This document shows, in pieces, positions 8,713 through 16,946 of a stretch of DNA of 64,000 nt. The stretch comes from Nostoc sp. TCL26-01 (GTDB lineage Bacteria > Cyanobacteriota > Cyanobacteriia > Cyanobacteriales > Nostocaceae). Both the position numbers and the translations under genes were made by a program. Numbering within the stretch: the first letter of the stretch is position 1; every line of letters begins with the position of its first letter. The DNA lies in the NCBI RefSeq assembly GCF_013393945.1, contig NZ_CP040297.1:4248001-4312000 (forward strand). The letters are read 5' to 3'. Below the pieces are notes generated by a model, which saw only the letters and a list, made by a program, of their open reading frames with translations, did not search any database and was not told where the DNA came from.

Positions 8713-10481
8713 CAAAACGGCTGATATCGCAGTGAAAAATAAAAACCTTTATCTTGTAAAGTATTCCCTCGACTATTCACATCAGTTAGAGGAATGCCAT
8801 AATCTAAACGCAGATTTAAATCTTGCATAGGTTGCCACAATAAACCCAAGCCAAAACCAGCAATCGTCTGTGGCTGCGGATTACTAATACGATTATTCCA
8901 CACTGTCCCGAAATCAAAAAAAGGTGCGATTTGCAGTGTATTAGCGTTTGATGTTAAGGGAATGCGGACTTCAACTGAACCTGTCATACCATTGTCAGCG
9001 ACAAGTTGATTTTGACTGTAACCACGAACTGTATCAACTCCGCCAATACTAAATTTTTCTAGGGATAGTAAAGCATCTCCCGTTAGTTGGGCGTTGAACC
9101 TAGTTAAGAGTAACGTCTTTGGCGATAAACGCTGCACCCATTGAAATTGCCCCAACCAAGAAAAGAAGCGTCCATCTGTACCTGTATCATTGACTGTAGC
9201 ATCAAATGCCCCAATCCCCAGGCTAAATTGAGAACGGGCAGCTAAAACTCTTGTGTCATTGCGGTTTACCCAATCTTGAGCAAAGCGCAGCACAGAAACT
9301 TTTGCTTCTCCTCGTTCCGCACCAGGGGAAAAAGAAAAAGGGATATTATCAAGGAGAAATGTTTGCGAGTGACGTAAATCTAGTCCCAAACTGAGAGCAA
9401 ATTCTGATTGGGGTTGACGATAGAGAGGATGACGATAACTTAAAGAGTAGGTTTGAGTTTCACTTCTAATTTTTAAATTGCGGAAACTATTGACAATGCG
9501 GCTGTCGGTGTTGTTTACACGTAAATTGAGAGTTCCGTTGCTGGCGTTGAGAGGAACGGCATAACTGACATCATAGAGGTTGAGTCCATCCGTCATGCCA
9601 TATTCAGCAGTGAAGCGATCGCCAAACCCCAGCAAGTTATCATGGTTAATAAACACCCCCACTTGGGTGGAACCAATACTGGGAGATTGATTGTTAGCCA
9701 CAAATACCCCCCCGTGAAAAGCTGGTGCTTCAGTAATTATCACTTGTAAGATATTCTGCCCAGGGGTGCTACCTGCGGTTAACTCTGCATTCACTCGTTG
9801 AATTATAGGATCTAGTTGTAATAGTTGCAGTGCGGCTTCTAAACGTTTGCGGTTTAGGGGTTTAGAAGTGGCTTGAGCAAGACGCGATCGCACATAAACT
9901 GATTGTAAACTCCTTAATCCAGATATTTCAATTTTTTCTAACTCACCCTCTACCACCTGAATTTTTACCACACCACCAGTCAAATTCTGATTATTGGGTA
10001 AAAATGCCCCACTAGTGACATAGCCATTTTTAATATAAAGTTCGGTGATGTCTGTACGTAATTGCAGTAAGTCAGCAAAAGTAACTTGGCGATTTGCAAA
10101 TGGCTTAATTAAATCTGCTATTTCCTTCTGGAGAACTGTCGCACCCAAAACTTGAATTTTGTTCACAAAAAAACTTTCACTACTGGGAAAAGTTGCATTT
10201 GATGGTGTGGGTGTCTCAGAAGTAGGAAGAATTGGTTCAGGCGAGGGAGAGATAGAAGGAGGGGGAGATGGCGGATTTGGCTTGGGAATAGTTTGTTCGA
10301 TAGTCTCCGGTGTGGTGGAGGGAATTGTCACTCCTGGCGGTGGCGTTGATTGGGCAGAGGTAACATTCGGGAAAATAATTAAAGTTAAGAGTAACGATAT
10401 GCTGTAACACTGAAATCGGAACTGTTGGCGTGCATCATTCCACCCGGATGCCATCTTTTCCACAATTCTGGAGTTAGTCAT
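8712..10481 (-). CDS. TpsB-type outer-membrane transporter (ShlB/FhaC/HecB family)
   Basis: The 589-residue product begins with a signal peptide (about residues 25-45, ending SAQ) and a Pro-rich periplasmic linker. A POTRA_2-like domain follows (FFVNKIQVLGATVLQ... TELYIKNGYVTSGAFLP), then a ShlB-type POTRA and a 16-strand barrel. The lid-motif GVDTVRGY is at about residues 490-497, and the last strand ends FSLRYQPF with terminal Phe. Omp85-superfamily TpsB proteins secrete TpsA exoproteins through the outer membrane; the partner is probably the exoprotein at 901-3609. A GTG two codons upstream is also possible. The gene points away from the peptide genes and its upstream region holds repeats. 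Confidence 0.92.
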   Translation of the reverse strand: MTNSRIVEKMASGWNDARQQFRFQCYSISLLLTLIIFPNVTSAQSTPPPGVTIPSTTPETIEQTIPKPNPPSPPPSISPSPEPILPTSETPTPSNATFPSSESFFVNKIQVLGATVLQKEIADLIKPFANRQVTFADLLQLRTDITELYIKNGYVTSGAFLPNNQNLTGGVVKIQVVEGELEKIEISGLRSLQSVYVRSRLAQATSKPLNRKRLEAALQLLQLDPIIQRVNAELTAGSTPGQNILQVIITEAPAFHGGVFVANNQSPSIGSTQVGVFINHDNLLGFGDRFTAEYGMTDGLNLYDVSYAVPLNASNGTLNLRVNNTDSRIVNSFRNLKIRSETQTYSLSYRHPLYRQPQSEFALSLGLDLRHSQTFLLDNIPFSFSPGAERGEAKVSVLRFAQDWVNRNDTRVLAARSQFSLGIGAFDATVNDTGTDGRFFSWLGQFQWVQRLSPKTLLLTRFNAQLTGDALLSLEKFSIGGVDTVRGYSQNQLVADNGMTGSVEVRIPLTSNANTLQIAPFFDFGTVWNNRISNPQPQTIAGFGLGLLWQPMQDLNLRLDYGIPLTDVNSRGNTLQDKGFYFSLRYQPF

Positions 10482-10602
10482 TAACACGTAAAGTATTTTT
10501 AATTAGTTTGAGCCTAAAGTATCACGGTCTATATCCGCTTGCAAGCGGTTAAGTAGGAAAATCTAGTCGGTGTGGATAGCGCTTTGCATTCTCCCATACA
10601 TT

Positions 10603-10688
10603 AGACATTTCCAGAAATTAATGCTGCGTTACCCAAAACCCTTGTAGAGATGTAGCTACGTCTCCACATTCTTTGTCTCCAGATGTTT
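10603..10688. repeat. Palindromic dispersed element (copy 2)
   Basis: AGACATTTCCAGAAATTAA at the left and CTCCAGATGTTT at the right flank a shorter central palindrome (GTAGAGATGTAGCTACGTCTCCAC). Same layout as copy 3 at 34408. Confidence 0.65.
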
Positions 10689-10689
10689 A

Positions 10690-11111
10690 TTTTATCCCAC
10701 ATCAGCATCAAAGCTGACTATCAACATATCTGCATGAAAGATTGCCGAAAACTGTATTGTAAATTCGTACATCTGATGATTTCGACTTCAGCACTCTGGT
10801 TTATTTGAGAAAGCAGCGTTTTTGATTTTCGATGATAAATGAAGTATTTCATCAAAAAAATAACTTAAATGTAGTAGTTATGCAACAAAGTAACACACTT
10901 TATAGTACATACTTTAATTTATTTAAAATCCATGAGTCAAAACTAGTATTATGGATTTGTAAACACAGATATAAATAACATTATTTATGTACGTTATTAA
11001 CGTTTAAAGCCATTGAAAAAGTTAAACTAATCAGAGATGATTGTCACAGAAAGATTAAATATTGAATCTACTTACAAAACAAACAACACATTTTTTGGAG
11101 AATATTACACA
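10690..11111. promoter_or_regulatory. Long AT-rich leader region upstream of peptide gene 2
   Basis: TCTGCATGAAAG and TTGCCGAAAACTGTATTG (10742-10759) resemble the shared elements at 790, 22781 and 24113. The segment 10861-11000 (AACTTAAATG..., then ATTATTTATGTACGTTA) is similar to 11485-11656 upstream of peptide gene 3, suggesting duplicated promoter regions. No additional gene is seen. Confidence 0.45.
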
Positions 11112-11327
11112 ATGGCTAACATCAAAATCAACAACTTACAACCGGGCGAAGTTGAATTAGTTGAACTGTCTAATTTAGAATTGGAAGGAATTTTAGGAGG
11201 ATGCGTGATCAGTACAATCATAGAGACAGTCGTAGGATGGGTTCGCGATGGGATAAATATAGGAGATGTGAATATTAAGCTGAGTTGGAATGATGGCCCA
11301 TTTATTACAGTTACTTATCGTTATTAA
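11112..11327 (+). CDS. Gly-Gly leader peptide precursor 2 (71 aa)
   Basis: MANIKINNLQ at 11112 is preceded by TTGGAG and repeats the N-terminus of the gene at 4620, so I prefer it to the in-frame ATG at 11037. The leader runs to LEGILGG (Gly29-Gly30), with the acidic/hydrophobic spacing expected for C39 peptidase cleavage. The predicted core is 41 residues, begins with Cys (its only Cys) and reads as one amphipathic helix (VISTIIETVVGWV) plus a strand-forming tail ending FITVTYRY. A strong terminator follows. It is a good candidate substrate of the exporter at 19321-22035. Antibacterial, signalling or other activity cannot be told. Confidence 0.72.
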   Translation: MANIKINNLQPGEVELVELSNLELEGILGGCVISTIIETVVGWVRDGINIGDVNIKLSWNDGPFITVTYRY

Positions 11328-11411
11328 GCATAAACTCAAATCCTAGTTTGTAGTCAGTGATTTATTGCTCAAAGCGCTCAACGCCAAGATTATTAGTGTT
11401 AAAATTTCCAT

Positions 11412-11446
11412 AACCTCGGTTTATCAAAAAAAACCGAGGTTTTTTA
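11412..11446 (+). terminator. Rho-independent terminator after peptide gene 2
   Basis: AACCTCGGTTT (11412-11422) pairs perfectly with AAACCGAGGTT (11431-11441), followed by a T run. Confidence 0.85.
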
Positions 11447-11484
11447 CTATCAGCCTATGAAATCAGATATTTGATAATAAAAAA

Positions 11485-11680
11485 TAGCTTAAATGCAGCA
11501 ATTATGCTACTAAATAGCATTTACATTTTACATTAAAACTAATTAATAGATGTAAAGCGTTGCTGTATCAATTTTGCTGGCAATTTGACATAGTATTTTG
11601 TAAATTAGCATTACATTAATAAATACATAAACAGCATTATTTATGTGCGTTAATTATTTAATTTAAGCTTGAATTTCATA
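11485..11680 (+). promoter_or_regulatory. Upstream region of peptide gene 3, similar to that of gene 2
   Basis: TAGCTTAAATGCAGCAATTATGC (two blocks) and GCATTATTTATGTGCGTTA align with 10861 and 10975 upstream of peptide gene 2. Rest of the 437-bp gap 11328-11764 holds only the terminator and AT-rich DNA. Confidence 0.45.
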
Positions 11681-11764
11681 AACAAGTACTACATGATAAG
11701 AAGGAATAGGACAAATTTAAGTCCAATGCCAATTTACAAAATTTGAGTTAGGAGTAATCTTCCA

Positions 11765-11947
11765 ATGGCTGAAATTAAAATTCACCAACTAAATACCGAA
11801 TCAACTGAAATAATTGACATCAAGAAAGAGGCCGAGCAAGGTAACTCAGAAGCTTTCGTCGCTTTTAGTACCTTACGTGGAGGCGGTTGTTGTTGTTGGT
11901 GTCCTCAACCTGAACCTCTCGACCCTACTATGTATGGTTATGCTTAA
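11765..11947 (+). CDS. Cys-rich Gly-Gly peptide precursor 3 (60 aa, RiPP-like)
   Basis: MAEIKIHQLN shares the M-x-x-I-K-I leader start with the genes at 4620 and 11112. TTAGGAG lies about 12 bases upstream. The leader ends in LRGGG (residues 37-41), after which a very small core follows: CCCWCPQPEP and then LDPTMYGYA, 19 residues with four Cys, one Trp and two Tyr. Such a compact Cys cluster right after a GG site suggests a ribosomal peptide whose Cys are oxidised, crosslinked or metal-bound. No lanthionine, YcaO or radical SAM maturase is adjacent, so the modification is unknown. The TPR gene at 12188 follows on the same strand. The FVAFSTLRGG segment is unlike the other two leaders. Confidence 0.65.
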   Translation: MAEIKIHQLNTESTEIIDIKKEAEQGNSEAFVAFSTLRGGGCCCWCPQPEPLDPTMYGYA

Positions 11948-12187
11948 TACATAGAATCCCAAACACGCTCAAGTATTTTAGAAACTGGGGTTCATTTTTA
12001 AAACTGTTTTTAATCCCACAGTGAAATTTTCAAGTATTTTATTTGATTCCATTGTGGGTTACTTTGATAAATCTTATAGGTTATATATACTGTAGGTTGT
12101 TTTTTCTTAAAAGATGTTATTTTTCAATTCTATATATTTTAACTAATTTTACTACTCTGTATAATCTCACTTCAAGGATAAAAAATT

Positions 12188-13522
12188 ATGTCTGTAATTA
12201 ACACTTCACCTATAGCTTGGCTATATCGCCCTTATTTAGATTTAGGGATTTTCAATGGTGGTGTTCCACATCTATATGGAATCGAGTTCAGTTATTGTAA
12301 CTTAATCAATAAAAGCCCTGTTAATCATGGAACACAAGTAATATATCCATATTCATTTAGAGAATCTTTGTTGCGAGAAACCGGTATGCAACAATATAAA
12401 ATTGATAATCCATTGGAACTACCAAATGAATTAAGAACAAAAAGATGGAATAATCTTTGTGAACACTTAACTCACTATCAAGAACTTGAACTAACGACAA
12501 AAATCAAAGTTATAAGTCTCTTAAGAAACTTATGTTTGCATAAAGCTGTTTTGGATTATATACCAGAGATGTCTGAGGTAGAGATAGCTAGCGAAAGTGT
12601 ATTAGCCAAACTAGCTTTATATCGAGCTATCTCTAATTTTTCCTTAAATGAAGATCAAGGTATTTTAAAAGAAAAGGACTTGGAGCAATTTGAAAAAATC
12701 GCTAATTATGCTGCACCTAAAAGTGCAACACGTTTAAGTGCTTCCTTACAACTAGTAGTACAATATGCTAAAAACTTCAGAAGTCTAGAAAAATCTGAAT
12801 ATTGGCGAGAAATTGCTACTAATGAAATTCAAAATCTTCAACCTTTGCTCGATGATTTTAGTTATAAAATTTTACTTAGTGTCTATTATCGTGCTGTCGT
12901 TTTTGTTCCTCTCCTCCAAAAAGATAAACACAAAGTAATACAAGAAATGGATATCTGCCAATCTTATGCAGAAAGCTTAACTGCTGAAAATGAAAATCAG
13001 CAAATAGTAGCTTTAGAAAACAAATGTATTGTTTTAGAAAGCCGAACTAAAGAAGCACTTTGGCTTCGCGATCTGGATCTGGCTGAAGAGAGAGCAAGAA
13101 AGTTAACTCAAATGAGTCCATTAGAACCCAGATATTGTTTAGAATTAGGAGAAATTTTAATCAAGCAAGAAAAAATAGAAGAAGCTGCTAAGATGTATCG
13201 TTCCGCAGCTAGATTAGGGCCACCAGGAACAGCGATCGCTTGGTTTATGGCGGGTCAATGCCATGAAAAACTAGGAGAATTAGATATAGCTTGTGATTGT
13301 TATCTCGCTTCAATCCAGATGGATTCACTTGCCATTTCTGCTGTAGAGCGACTTAATCGTTTAGCTCCTCGTTTAGGTAATTTAGCACTTGTGAACTGGA
13401 GTAATATGCGCTTATCAGAATTACGAGAACAGCAAAAAAATATAGTAAATCAACCCAGAACTTCTTACATACCAGAAGCATCTTCTGAGTTGAAGAAAGC
13501 TGGAGAAGTAATTATGGTTTAG
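12188..13522 (+). CDS. TPR-repeat protein next to the Cys-rich peptide gene
   Basis: The 444-residue soluble protein has no signal peptide. Its N-terminal 50 residues (SPIAWLYRPYLDLGIFNGGVPHLYG) are unlike TPRs and may be a separate recognition segment. The middle is all-helical. Residues about 295-395 hold clear TPR units (AEERARKLTQMSPLEPRY, LGEILIKQEKIEEAAKMY, WFMAGQCHEKLGELDIACDCY). Helical-repeat proteins often scaffold or present peptides, so it could handle precursor 3, 240 bp upstream, but there is no direct evidence. ATG 12188 follows AAGGAT. I know no named family for the full length. Confidence 0.7.
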   Translation: MSVINTSPIAWLYRPYLDLGIFNGGVPHLYGIEFSYCNLINKSPVNHGTQVIYPYSFRESLLRETGMQQYKIDNPLELPNELRTKRWNNLCEHLTHYQELELTTKIKVISLLRNLCLHKAVLDYIPEMSEVEIASESVLAKLALYRAISNFSLNEDQGILKEKDLEQFEKIANYAAPKSATRLSASLQLVVQYAKNFRSLEKSEYWREIATNEIQNLQPLLDDFSYKILLSVYYRAVVFVPLLQKDKHKVIQEMDICQSYAESLTAENENQQIVALENKCIVLESRTKEALWLRDLDLAEERARKLTQMSPLEPRYCLELGEILIKQEKIEEAAKMYRSAARLGPPGTAIAWFMAGQCHEKLGELDIACDCYLASIQMDSLAISAVERLNRLAPRLGNLALVNWSNMRLSELREQQKNIVNQPRTSYIPEASSELKKAGEVIMV

Positions 13523-13640
13523 TGAAACTTTGATGAGAGCAATGGATGATGTTAGGTTTTGCTGTCTCTCCACCCACCCTACTTTTCTTCTGAACTTTTA
13601 ACTCAGCACTATTCATTAATCTAGATGGGTACAAATAACT

Positions 13641-14318
13641 ATGAACAGGATTTATTTTAGTTACCTCTTATCTCTAACCTTACCCATAGTATCTCTATTA
13701 GCCCTTGTTAACAATCCAGCATCAGCGCAATTTCCACGAAATATAATCCTAGAACCACTTGAAACATATCCAGTTGATGTCAGTCCACCATCAGAATTTC
13801 TACAATCAGAAATCATTAAATGTGGAATAGACACAGATATTCCACCTGGATATGTACCTGTTGCTTATCTTTATTACTCTAGCTGTAGTGGCTTTAATAT
13901 TAATGCTACAAAGTACCAATTGCCCTATTCTGGACAAATAATCTGCGGAGTCAGAAGCACTTCTGTTTATCCAACGCCATCAAATTATGTACCTGTCGCT
14001 TATTCATATACAAGTGGATGTAACACGGCTAGTTCATTGCTAGGATCTACAAATTCTACGACTATTGCCACCCCTTTTTCTGGACAAATAATTTGTGGTT
14101 TTACTCCACCACCAGGCTATATTGCTTCCGCCACCAGATACCAAAGTTCTTGCAATATAAACAACATAATTAGAGACACAAATGCAACACTAATTATCGC
14201 AACGACACCGCCAATACCAATAAAACGACCATTACCATGTGGCGTAGTACGTGTTCCTCTTCCTGATGGTTCTGGTTTTTATTGGGTTGGACAACGTTGC
14301 ATCAAAATTTTTGATTAA
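13641..14318 (+). CDS. Secreted Cys-repeat protein, function unknown
   Basis: A signal peptide (MNRIYFSYLLSLTLPIVSLL, cleavage after SAQ near residue 30) precedes about 195 residues. These hold three internal repeats of about 50 residues, each built as [IC]CG, PxxYVPVAY, Y-S-S/G-C, then FSGQIICG. Each repeat has two Cys, so intrachain disulfides in the periplasm or outside are likely. A C-terminal segment ends in PDGSGFYWVGQRCIKIFD. No known family is recognised. It follows the TPR gene by 118 bp on the same strand and may be co-transcribed, although there is a possible own start region. Confidence 0.65.
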   Translation: MNRIYFSYLLSLTLPIVSLLALVNNPASAQFPRNIILEPLETYPVDVSPPSEFLQSEIIKCGIDTDIPPGYVPVAYLYYSSCSGFNINATKYQLPYSGQIICGVRSTSVYPTPSNYVPVAYSYTSGCNTASSLLGSTNSTTIATPFSGQIICGFTPPPGYIASATRYQSSCNINNIIRDTNATLIIATTPPIPIKRPLPCGVVRVPLPDGSGFYWVGQRCIKIFD

Positions 14319-14368
14319 CTTAAGCGACACACTGCGTAGGTTGGTTTGAGGAACGTAGGCGTAAGCCT

Positions 14369-14605
14369 TCAAGGGAGAGTATAGCTTTGTATTTTCAGCC
14401 ATTCATAATATAAATGTGCAGCAATTTCTAGACGTGCTTTTTCATCTAATTGTAGTTGAATAATCTCCTCGACAAAAATTAAATGTACTCCTTTAGAAGT
14501 CACAATTGGCTGTAAAAGCTGTGGTGCTTTAGCTGCAAAGACAGCAGCAGAAATCTCTGGTTGCAAATCTCAACGATACACTATTCCCAAATACCCAGAC
14601 TTGCC
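14369..14605 (-). pseudogene. Fragment of a parvulin-like (PpiC) gene, duplicated from the 16947-17702 gene
   Basis: The minus strand reads GKSGYLGIVYR, stop, DLQPEISAAVFAAK and on to YYEWLKIQS. This is nearly the same as the C-terminal third of the intact parvulin-like protein at 16947-17702. A CGA-to-TGA change makes an internal stop, and everything upstream of KSGYLG is missing, with the Uma2 gene starting about 50 bp away. It is a truncated copy that marks a duplication or recombination between the two ends of this subregion. Confidence 0.85.
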
Positions 14606-14651
14606 CTGAAAGCGATAAAATAAAAGACAAACAGACACCGATGCTGCATAT

Positions 14652-15470
14652 ATGGCAACCCTACTTAGCCAAGCCAAGTCATCAAATCAACTGGTAATCA
14701 CTTGGGAAGCCTTACCTGAAGACTTTCAACTAGAGGATGAACCAGTGGAGAATACCGGTCAGCCATTATTGGCTGGTGCATTGCGCGAAAGCTTAGAAAT
14801 CAGTGGTTTCATCCAACCGCAAATGTTAATTGCTGCGAATTTTGGATTGTGTGCCACAATCAACGGGGAATTGATGATAAAAGCACCCGACTGGGTATAT
14901 GTGTCGTCAGTCAAAGAAATTATTAACAATCGCAAAAGTTACACACCGATTCTTGAAGGTGAAATCCCTAGCCTTGTTATAGAATTTCTTTCAAATAAAG
15001 ATGGTGGAGAATATTCAGTAAAGCGGACATATCCTCCAGGAAAGTGGTTTTTCTATGAGCAAATTTTGCAAATTACCATCTACCTAATTTTTGAACCTGA
15101 TAGTGGTTTGTTGGAATATTATCAACTAGAAAATGGACATTATGAGTTGCAGCAACCTGATGAAAATGGTCATCATTGGGTAGAGGAAATGGGTTTATTT
15201 TTGGGAACATGGCAAGGGATAAAAGAAGGGCGGACTGGTTATTGGTTGCGCTGGTGGGATCAAAATGGTAATTTGTTACCTTGGGCTGTAGAACAAATTG
15301 AGCAAGAACGTCAACGTGCGGAACAAGAACGTCAACGTGCGGAACAAGAATGTCAACGTGCGGAACAAGAACGTCAACGCGCAGAACAAGAACGTCACCA
15401 AAAAGAATTACTAATAGCTTATTTACAGTCTCAGGGTATTGACCCAAATAACTTACCCCCATTACAGTAG
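14652..15470 (+). CDS. Uma2-family (DUF820) putative endonuclease with coiled-coil tail
   Basis: The 272-residue protein shows the PD-(D/E)XK-like Uma2 core: SPAPDWVY-type motif (IKAPDWVYVSSVKEI at about 74-89), IPSLVIEFLS as the second acidic strand, and KWFFYEQILQITIYLIFEPDSG. This is followed by the typical cyanobacterial C-terminal tail of AEQERQR heptads (five units, encoded by 21-bp tandem repeats at about 15295-15395), ending LIAYLQSQGIDPNNLPPL. The family is very abundant in cyanobacteria, with nuclease activity predicted rather than shown. The gene sits between the PpiC fragment and an inverted repeat, so it may have arrived by insertion. Confidence 0.8.
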   Translation: MATLLSQAKSSNQLVITWEALPEDFQLEDEPVENTGQPLLAGALRESLEISGFIQPQMLIAANFGLCATINGELMIKAPDWVYVSSVKEIINNRKSYTPILEGEIPSLVIEFLSNKDGGEYSVKRTYPPGKWFFYEQILQITIYLIFEPDSGLLEYYQLENGHYELQQPDENGHHWVEEMGLFLGTWQGIKEGRTGYWLRWWDQNGNLLPWAVEQIEQERQRAEQERQRAEQECQRAEQERQRAEQERHQKELLIAYLQSQGIDPNNLPPLQ

Positions 15471-15521
15471 AAATTCAAAATTGACAGCGCTTACCTAAGT
15501 CAAAGTAATTCGTAGCAGTAT

Positions 15522-15587
15522 GTAGGGCGTGTCAGTGAGCGAAAACCTAGCTACACCAAGGAAATTATTCATACTGACGCACCCTAC
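15522..15587. repeat. Small inverted-repeat element (66 bp)
   Basis: GTAGGGCGTGTCAGT at the left is nearly the reverse complement of ACTGACGCACCCTAC at the right. It is a small palindromic element between convergent genes; it could also work as a bidirectional terminator. Confidence 0.6.
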
Positions 15588-15592
15588 CTACC

Positions 15593-16666
15593 CTATTCAA
15601 CATTACCAATGCGGCTGACAGGGAAAAATCTTTTGCTGACTTTACCAATAATCAGTTCGCGGGGTACAACTCCCCAGCAACGCCCATCGTAAGAATTGTT
15701 ACGATTATCACCTAGAGCTAAGTAGGACGCAGGTGGTATGGTGACTGGTTTTGCTAGGTAAGGTGGCTGAATTCCTGATGAGCAAACATCAATTACAGTT
15801 TTCTGATTAGAACTCAAATATTTGTTTTCTGGTAAAGGTTTGTTGTTGATATAAACCTGCCCATTCTGCAATTCTACTTTTTCACCAGGTAGCCCAACTA
15901 TCCGCTTAATAAAGGCATCATTGTATTGTTCCTTTTGTAGAGCTTCAGTAGGGTAAAATACAATAATATCGCCACGTTCAGGATCTTGAAAGCGATAACT
16001 CAACTTATCAACTACAATTTTATCTGCCTCCCATTGGTTTGGAGAACCGTGCAGAGTTGGTTCCATAGCGCCTGAAGGTGTCCATCTAGCTTCAGCTAGA
16101 TATGTTCTCGTAACAAATGCAGTGCCTATAGATAATAAACCTGACATTGCTATTAGTATTGCAATAATTAACGCCCAGTTTTTTGATCTTTGACGATGCA
16201 CTGGGGAAAACACATATGCTAGATATGAAATCACAGCATCAATAATCGGTGAAAGAAATATTGAGATACCTGAAAAAACTATTATCAAGATAACTGCGAA
16301 TATGCCAAATAACCACTTACCAATGTAAAAGTGGCCGATGCCAAAAAATAGCTGTGAAAGGAACATAGCAAGCCAAGGGTCTTTACTTTGCCTGCGTAAT
16401 TCCTCGAATTCTGGAGTATTATTACTTTTGGCTGCACTATGAGCGTCGAAAAGATTCCACAACCAGACAAACCAAAGAGTTACTAAAAGACCAAAGCCGA
16501 TTATGATATTACCTTTGGCACTGACTATTAACCATATTGCAATTATATATAGAGCAATATAAATAAATATAAGAAAATATCCCTGGAGTTTTTTTCCTGA
16601 ATATATTTGTCCTAGCCCAGGAAATATTTGAGATAAATTTACGGCTAGCCACGGTTCTTTCGACAT
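15593..16666 (-). CDS. Signal peptidase I-like protein with N-terminal membrane domain; catalytic Ser replaced
   Basis: The 357-residue protein has two N-terminal copies of a membrane motif, PWLAVNLSQIFPGLGQIYSG (about residue 5) and PWLAMFLSQLFFGIGHFYIG (about 97), and several TM helices. A peptidase S26 domain follows from about 190. Conserved S26 boxes are present: RGDIIVF, AFIKRIVGLPGE with the general-base Lys254, and LALGDNRNNSYDGR. The nucleophile box reads TPSGAMEPTL, so the residue that is Ser90 in the E. coli enzyme is Ala200 here (GCT codon), although the Ser two residues before it is kept. Classical Ser-Lys catalysis therefore looks lost or changed. It is a minus-strand gene, 280 bp downstream of the exporter operon and separated by a repeat element. 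Confidence 0.85.
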   Translation of the reverse strand: MSKEPWLAVNLSQIFPGLGQIYSGKKLQGYFLIFIYIALYIIAIWLIVSAKGNIIIGFGLLVTLWFVWLWNLFDAHSAAKSNNTPEFEELRRQSKDPWLAMFLSQLFFGIGHFYIGKWLFGIFAVILIIVFSGISIFLSPIIDAVISYLAYVFSPVHRQRSKNWALIIAILIAMSGLLSIGTAFVTRTYLAEARWTPSGAMEPTLHGSPNQWEADKIVVDKLSYRFQDPERGDIIVFYPTEALQKEQYNDAFIKRIVGLPGEKVELQNGQVYINNKPLPENKYLSSNQKTVIDVCSSGIQPPYLAKPVTIPPASYLALGDNRNNSYDGRCWGVVPRELIIGKVSKRFFPVSRIGNVE

Positions 16667-16785
16667 ATCAAATCTCTATTCTATTAGGATTATGTAAAAA
16701 ATCGGTTATTTTTGTCAAAATAACAAGAGGCGCGATGCCCTAGTTATAAAAAATTAATACTTGATATCAGGTTAAATTCTTACAT

Positions 16786-16895
16786 GGCGTTGGAGGCTTT
16801 GCGTAACCCAACATTCTGATCTCTGTTGGGTTGGGCTATGCTTAACCCAACCTACGCCTCATGCACTACTTTAGGCTTGCCAGGCCACTACGTGT
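16786..16895. repeat. Dispersed AACCCAACCTAC element (short copy)
   Basis: This copy contains GTAACCCAACA, GTTGGGTTGGGC and TTAACCCAACCTACGCC. It is followed by CATGCACTACTTTAGGCTTGCC, which also follows the copy at 60465-60558, so the two share more than the palindrome. Confidence 0.6.
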
Positions 16896-16946
16896 ATTTA
16901 AAAAATCAAATACTACTTCTATATTAGTGACTTGTACTGTCAGAAA

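Noticed and set aside
15073..15462. Minus-strand frame with repeated LVPHVDV units
   Set aside because: It is the complement of the AEQERQR-coding 21-bp repeats of the Uma2 gene; the repeat look comes from the real gene.
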